Assembly: GCA_027457185.1 (NCBI GenBank)
Contig: DAIDTN010000096.1
Location: forward strand, 1 to 10,238
Direction: 5' to 3'
DNA: 10,238 bases
Source: Burkholderiales bacterium
GTDB taxonomy: Bacteria > Pseudomonadota > Gammaproteobacteria > Burkholderiales > SG8-39
The notes under the pieces are model-generated. The model was not told the origin of the DNA. It saw nothing but the letters and a program-made list of their open reading frames with translations, and ran no database searches. Numbering within the stretch: position 1 is the first letter of the stretch; each line of letters starts with the position of its first letter. Below are positions 6,631 through 10,238 of the stretch, one piece after another. The position numbers and the translations under genes are program-made.

Positions 6631-8123
6631 CAGTCCCCCGAACACGCGAACGAGCCGTCGCCGTTGCGCGCGAGAGTGTGAACCAGCCTGCCTTCGGCAT
6701 CGACGAGTTCCACTGCCAGCGGCATCTGCCCGAGCGCGTGCGTCGCGCACGACAGGCACGGGTCGAAGCAGCGGATCGCGCCCTCGATATGATTCAGCAG
6801 CCCTTCGGTGACCTCGCGCCCTTGCAGGTAGCGCGCGGCGACCTGCCGGATCGCCTCGTTCATCGCCTGATTGTTGTGGGTGGTGGAGACAATCAGGTTG
6901 CACATGGTCACCAGGTCGTCCTCGTCCACGCGGTAGTGATGGATCAGCGTGCCGCGCGGCGCCTCGATCACGCCCACGCCTTCCGTGGCGCGCGTGCCGG
7001 TGCGCACCAGATCGTCCCCGAGGATGTCGTCGTCATGCAGCAGGTCCTTGATCGTTTCCGCCGCATGCAGCATCTCGATCATGCGCGCCCAGTGGTAGGC
7101 GAGCGGCGCGTGCGTCGGCAGGCCGCCACAGTAATCTGAAAATTCGCGGCGCTCGACCTCCGCCAGCGGCGTCGGAATGCGATCGCAGTTCTGCACCCGC
7201 GCCAGCGGCCCCACCTTGTACCAGCCGTTGCGCTTGCCAAAGGCGGCAAGGAACGGAAACTTCATGTAGCTCCAGGGCTTGACCTCCTCCTGGATATGCT
7301 GCGAATAATCGCAATAATCGACATCGTCGAACAGGATGTTGCCGCCGGCGTCGCGCGCGCGCAGGCTGCCGTGGTAAAACTCGAGATCCCCGTTCGCGCC
7401 GACCAGCGACATGGTATTCGAACGGCACACGCCGAAGCTGTTATACAGCGCCGCGTTCTGCGCGTGCAGTTCCTTGATCAGCCGGACCGCGTCCCGGCTC
7501 CAGCCGACGATTTGGTAGATGTCGGCCAGCAGCAGCGCGCGCTCTTCCCGCGTTACCGCCTTGTTTACCCCGCCGGGGATGGAGCCGGTGCCATGCACGC
7601 GTTTGCCGGCAGTGATGCGTATTACCTCCTGCCCGAACTTTCTCAGCAGCACGCCGCGCTTTGCCGTCTGCGGGTGTGCCGCAGCGAGGCCGACGATATT
7701 GCGGCGGGTCAGGTCGCTATCGAAGCCGAACAGCAGGTCCGGCGAGGCGAGATAGAAGAAATGCAGCGCGTGCGACTGCAGTATCTGACCGTAGTGCATC
7801 AGCCGGCGTATTTTTTCCGCCGTCGGCGTGAGCCGCGTCACGCCGACCACCTGATCGAGAGCCTTCGATGCCGCGAGATGATGGCTCACCGGACAAATGC
7901 CGCACAGGCGCTGCACCGTCACCGGCACTTCCCAGTAAGGACGGCCCTGGATGAAACGCTCGAAGCCGCGGAATTCGACGATGTGCAGCCGCACCTGGCG
8001 CACCTGATTGCGCTCGTCGAGCAGGATGGTCACTTTGCCGTGCCCCTCGACGCGCGACACGGCATCGATGGCGACGCGGCGCAGAGCCCCAGGGTGTTCA
8101 GCGGTTTCCAGTTTGTAGCTCAT
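6630..8123 (-). CDS. hoxH: NAD-reducing hydrogenase large (catalytic [NiFe]) subunit HoxH, precursor form
   Basis: This 497-residue protein is the group 3d catalytic subunit, which oxidises H2 or reduces protons at a Ni-Fe centre in the cytoplasm. RVEGHGK (24 to 30) is the conserved N-terminal segment. The first nickel-binding pair is Cys74 and Cys77 in RLCGICPVSHHLAASKALD, and the second is Cys456 and Cys459 in DPCLSCATH (454 to 462). HoxW is expected to cut after His462, releasing a 35-residue extension and leaving a 462-residue mature subunit. The conserved block EAPRGTLIHHY is also present. No frameshift or missing ligand is seen. The start is 12 bases after the hoxY stop; there is no good Shine-Dalgarno sequence, but ATG at 8123 gives the expected family N-terminus and no earlier start is available in frame. 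HoxY is its partner in the hydrogenase dimer. Confidence 0.98.
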   Translation of the reverse strand: MSYKLETAEHPGALRRVAIDAVSRVEGHGKVTILLDERNQVRQVRLHIVEFRGFERFIQGRPYWEVPVTVQRLCGICPVSHHLAASKALDQVVGVTRLTPTAEKIRRLMHYGQILQSHALHFFYLASPDLLFGFDSDLTRRNIVGLAAAHPQTAKRGVLLRKFGQEVIRITAGKRVHGTGSIPGGVNKAVTREERALLLADIYQIVGWSRDAVRLIKELHAQNAALYNSFGVCRSNTMSLVGANGDLEFYHGSLRARDAGGNILFDDVDYCDYSQHIQEEVKPWSYMKFPFLAAFGKRNGWYKVGPLARVQNCDRIPTPLAEVERREFSDYCGGLPTHAPLAYHWARMIEMLHAAETIKDLLHDDDILGDDLVRTGTRATEGVGVIEAPRGTLIHHYRVDEDDLVTMCNLIVSTTHNNQAMNEAIRQVAARYLQGREVTEGLLNHIEGAIRCFDPCLSCATHALGQMPLAVELVDAEGRLVHTLARNGDGSFACSGD

Positions 8124-8135
8124 ATTGGCGGCGTT

Positions 8136-8687
8136 TCAATCGTAATGAATCAAACCGTGGCCCAATACCGGCTCGTGACCGGCAATGATGTCGTTCAGCG
8201 CCTTCCAGATGGCGTCGGCCGATGGCGGGCAACCCGGAATGAAAAAATCGATTTTCACCACCTCGTGCAGCGGGCGCACCTTGGCGAGCGGCAAAGGCAG
8301 TTCAGGGTCGTTCGGAATCAGCCCGTTGGCCAGGCCCACGCTGGTGTGATATACCTCCTCCAGAATCAGCGGCAGGCTGAGGTGGTTGCGCTGTGCCGGC
8401 AGGCCGCCATTGATGGCGCAGGCGCCGATGGCTATCAGGCTGTTGCAATTCCGGCGGAACTCGCGCAGCACGTGCACGTTCTCCGCGTTGCACAGGCCGC
8501 CCTCGATGATGCCGATGTCGCATTTGCCGAGTTGCTTGATGTCGACCAGCGGCGAGCGGTCGAATTCGATCAATTCGAGCAGATCGAACAGCCGCTCGTC
8601 GATATCGAGGAAGGAAATGTGGCAGCCGAAGCAGCCGGCAAGGGAGGTCGTGGCGACCTTGAGTTTCCCCTTCGCGGAGCTGGTCAC
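8136..8687 (-). CDS. hoxY: NAD-reducing hydrogenase small subunit HoxY
   Basis: This 183-residue subunit carries the proximal [4Fe-4S] cluster that links the HoxH active site to the diaphorase part. The expected ligands are Cys19 and Cys22 in LAGCFGCH, Cys90 in AIGACAINGG and Cys153 in IPGCPPSAD. The segment EGGLCNAEN (62 to 70) is typical of HoxY. As usual for group 3d, it has no twin-arginine signal and none of the extra cluster domains of membrane-bound hydrogenase small subunits, which fits a cytoplasmic enzyme. The start is GTG at 8687, overlapping the hoxU stop as GTGA with AAGGAA six bases upstream. The open frame extends much further up, but that portion is a shadow of hoxU. It appears shorter at the N-terminus than some relatives of about 200 residues. 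Confidence 0.96.
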   Translation of the reverse strand: MTSSAKGKLKVATTSLAGCFGCHISFLDIDERLFDLLELIEFDRSPLVDIKQLGKCDIGIIEGGLCNAENVHVLREFRRNCNSLIAIGACAINGGLPAQRNHLSLPLILEEVYHTSVGLANGLIPNDPELPLPLAKVRPLHEVVKIDFFIPGCPPSADAIWKALNDIIAGHEPVLGHGLIHYD

Positions 8688-9406
8688 TGCTGTTCCTTCG
8701 CCAGCGCGGCGGTGGCATCGACATAGGCCGAAACCGGCTTCAGGTCGAATACCCGCTTGCCTATCGGAACGTTGAAACCCTTGTCCTTGCGCAGGAACAC
8801 GCCCACCGGGCATACCTGTACCGCCTTGTCCTGCAAGCCCACATCGGTATCGGCGAGGCGGCCCGACTTTGCGTTGACGATGAGATGCGTCTTGATGCCG
8901 CGCCCGCAAAGCGCGAACGCATTCTTTCCGTCGACGTCGCGGCTGGCGCGCACGCACAGCGAGCACAGGATGCAGCGGTTGAAGTCGAGCAGCACGTCCG
9001 GGTGCGAGGCATCGACCGGCCGGTTCGGGAAGAAGTGGTCGAAGTGCGCCGACATCATGCTCAGGTCATACGCGGTGGCCTGCAGTTTGCAGTCGCCGCT
9101 TCTCTCGCACGAAGGGCAGAAATGGTTGCCCTCGACGAACAGCATCTCGATCAGCGTGCGGCGCTCGTCGTTCAGCGCCGGGGTATCGCTTTCGACCACC
9201 ATGCCCGCTTGCGCCAGCGTGGTGCAGGAAGCGCTCTGGCGGCCCCCGACCTTGACCGTGCACAGCTTGCACGAGCCGTGCGGCTTGAATTCCGGGTGAT
9301 AGCACAGGTGCGGGATGTACACGCCCGCGGCCAGCGCCGCCTGAATGATGGTTTGCCCTTCCGCAATTGCAACGGTCTTGCCGTCGATGGTGAAGTTCGC
9401 GCTCAT
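8684..9406 (-). CDS. hoxU: NAD-reducing hydrogenase diaphorase iron-sulfur subunit HoxU
   Basis: This 240-residue protein is related to the N-terminal part of complex I subunit NuoG and carries electrons between HoxY and HoxF. The N-terminal ferredoxin-like domain has [2Fe-2S] ligands Cys35, Cys46, Cys49 and Cys61. A His-Cys3 [4Fe-4S] site follows: His95, Cys97, Cys100 and Cys106, in GNHFCPSCERSGDC. A second [4Fe-4S] site uses Cys145, Cys148 and Cys151 in CILCSLCVRASRD, with Cys199 in VCPVG. The length is as expected for HoxU, and there is no molybdopterin-type domain as in full NuoG. ATG at 9406 overlaps the hoxF stop as ATGA, with GGTGGA just upstream. The 3' end overlaps hoxY. Confidence 0.97.
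   Translation of the reverse strand: MSANFTIDGKTVAIAEGQTIIQAALAAGVYIPHLCYHPEFKPHGSCKLCTVKVGGRQSASCTTLAQAGMVVESDTPALNDERRTLIEMLFVEGNHFCPSCERSGDCKLQATAYDLSMMSAHFDHFFPNRPVDASHPDVLLDFNRCILCSLCVRASRDVDGKNAFALCGRGIKTHLIVNAKSGRLADTDVGLQDKAVQVCPVGVFLRKDKGFNVPIGKRVFDLKPVSAYVDATAALAKEQQ
8693..8698 (-). promoter_or_regulatory. Ribosome binding site deciding the GTG start of hoxY
   Basis: AAGGAA on the minus strand lies five bases before GTG at 8687, close to the ideal distance. No ATG exists near the conserved N-terminus, so this site is what fixes the start of hoxY. It lies within the last codons of hoxU. Confidence 0.7.
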
Positions 9407-10238
9407 CTATCCACCGCGTTACCACTGGCGAAATGCGCCGCGGCATCGTCGCGCCCGGTCATTTGCCGCGCCGGTTCCAGCGCCCAATCGAGGTTGAATG
9501 CCGGTCTGAACTCCTTGTGCTGCAGTCGCCGCTCGTAGGCAGGGCGAAACTTGGCAATGGTGTCGAGCACCGGATTGCAGGCAGAGTGGCCGAGTCCGCA
9601 GTGGCTCATGGCCTGCAGGATGCGATTCAATTTCTCGATTTCGGCGAAATCGTCGAGCGAGCCGTGGCCGTTATTGAGCTTGTCCATGAGGTTGCGCAAG
9701 AGCGACGTGCCGACGCGGCAGGGCGTGCAAAAGCCGCAGCTTTCGTGGGCGAAGAAATGGACGAAATTGCGCGCCACCTCGAACATGTCGCGGCTGTGGT
9801 CGAACACCATGAAGGCGCCGGCAGTCGGGATATCCTCGAAGGCGATGCAGCGGTCGAATTCCGTCGCAGCAAGACAAATCCCGGATGGACCGCTGGCCTG
9901 CACCGCCTGGGTATTGCTCGCGCCGCAGGCCTCGAGCACTTCGCGTACGCTCACACCGAAGGGGTACTCGTACAGTCCGGGCCGGGCGCAGTCGCCCGAG
10001 ACGCTCAGGATCTTGGTGCCTGCTGACGCGCCGGTGCCGATGCCTGCATACCAGGCGCCGCCGCGCAGTGCGATGAGGCAGGACGCGGCGAAGGTCTCCA
10101 CGTTATTCACCACCGTCGGTTGATCGAGATAGCCGTGGGTCACCGGAAACGGCGGCCGGTTGCGCGGCGTGCCGCGCTTGCCTTCGAGCGATTCGATCAG
10201 CGCCGATTCCTCGCCGCAGATGTAGGCGCCGGCGCCGA
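9403..10238 (-). CDS. hoxF: NAD-reducing hydrogenase diaphorase subunit HoxF (partial, C-terminal part)
   Basis: The gene runs off the window edge; 277 residues of its C-terminal part are visible. HoxF is homologous to NuoF (with a NuoE-like part in the full protein) and binds FMN and NAD(H), exchanging electrons with HoxU. The visible part starts inside the conserved GAGAYICGEESALIESLEGK segment near the flavin site and continues through RPPFP and QPTVVNNVETF. An SLBB-like region follows at about visible residues 75 to 125. The cluster site is ESCGFCTPCR with Cys167, Cys170 and Cys173 in visible numbering, with Cys213 in MSHCGLG as the expected fourth ligand of the [4Fe-4S] N3-type cluster. 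The reading frame continues above the GTG near 10143, which is therefore an internal Val codon and not a start. Whether a NuoE-like N-terminal domain or a separate hoxE exists cannot be seen here. Confidence 0.97.
   Translation of the reverse strand, partial: GAGAYICGEESALIESLEGKRGTPRNRPPFPVTHGYLDQPTVVNNVETFAASCLIALRGGAWYAGIGTGASAGTKILSVSGDCARPGLYEYPFGVSVREVLEACGASNTQAVQASGPSGICLAATEFDRCIAFEDIPTAGAFMVFDHSRDMFEVARNFVHFFAHESCGFCTPCRVGTSLLRNLMDKLNNGHGSLDDFAEIEKLNRILQAMSHCGLGHSACNPVLDTIAKFRPAYERRLQHKEFRPAFNLDWALEPARQMTGRDDAAAHFASGNAVDR

Noticed and set aside
6631..6903. Upstream extension of the hoxW reading frame to 6903
   Set aside because: It overlaps the C-terminal coding part of hoxH in another frame and lacks protease similarity; the family signature begins a few residues after ATG 6630.
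7296..8726. 476-codon open frame on the plus strand opposite hoxH and hoxY
   Set aside because: It lies antisense to two genes with complete metal-ligand motifs and shows no domain of its own.
8688..8966. Upstream extension of the hoxY reading frame to 8966
   Set aside because: This part is a shadow of hoxU; a good ribosome site and the GTG overlapping the hoxU stop give the expected HoxY N-terminus.

Overview
This is a compact, GC-rich chromosomal segment with a proteobacterial character. Gene order (hoxF-U-Y-H-W) and protein motifs resemble the NAD-reducing soluble hydrogenase operon of Cupriavidus-type betaproteobacteria, so a betaproteobacterial facultative hydrogen user is the most likely host. 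That assignment is an inference; no rRNA or other taxonomic marker is present. Essentially all coding lies on the minus strand, read from position 10238 down to 63. I see no tRNA, rRNA, insertion sequence, CRISPR array or phage gene, and no gap larger than 71 bases.

Region 1 (10238 to 6127, minus strand) encodes a bidirectional NAD-linked [NiFe] hydrogenase of group 3d. It holds the C-terminal part of HoxF (NADH/FMN subunit, cut by the window edge), HoxU (iron-sulfur electron-transfer subunit), HoxY (hydrogenase small subunit), HoxH (catalytic [NiFe] large subunit) and HoxW (the endopeptidase that trims HoxH). Electrons would run between the NiFe site in HoxH, the proximal cluster in HoxY, the HoxU clusters, and the HoxF flavin and NAD(H). 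Most junctions overlap by one to four bases, so translation is probably coupled. All cluster and active-site cysteines I checked are present, so the enzyme looks functional.

Region 2 (6086 to 1775, minus strand) starts 40 bases after hoxW. It encodes a complete inner-membrane part of a MacAB/LolCDE-like ABC exporter: a membrane-anchored periplasmic adaptor, a separate ATPase, and two different FtsX-type permeases in tandem that probably pair as a heterodimer. No outer-membrane channel is present. The substrate cannot be told from sequence.

Region 3 (1703 to 63, minus strand) encodes a thiamine-diphosphate-dependent enzyme of the acetolactate synthase superfamily. It has the catalytic Glu and the cofactor motif but lacks the usual acetolactate synthase flavin-site motif and has no regulatory subunit next to it. 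Its stop codon overlaps the stop of a convergent plus-strand gene whose last 21 codons lie at 1 to 66.

The most notable point is the unbroken same-strand run from an NAD-linked hydrogenase through a dedicated exporter to an orphan ThDP enzyme. Whether this is one functional unit or chance adjacency can only be settled by comparing genomes and mapping transcripts.
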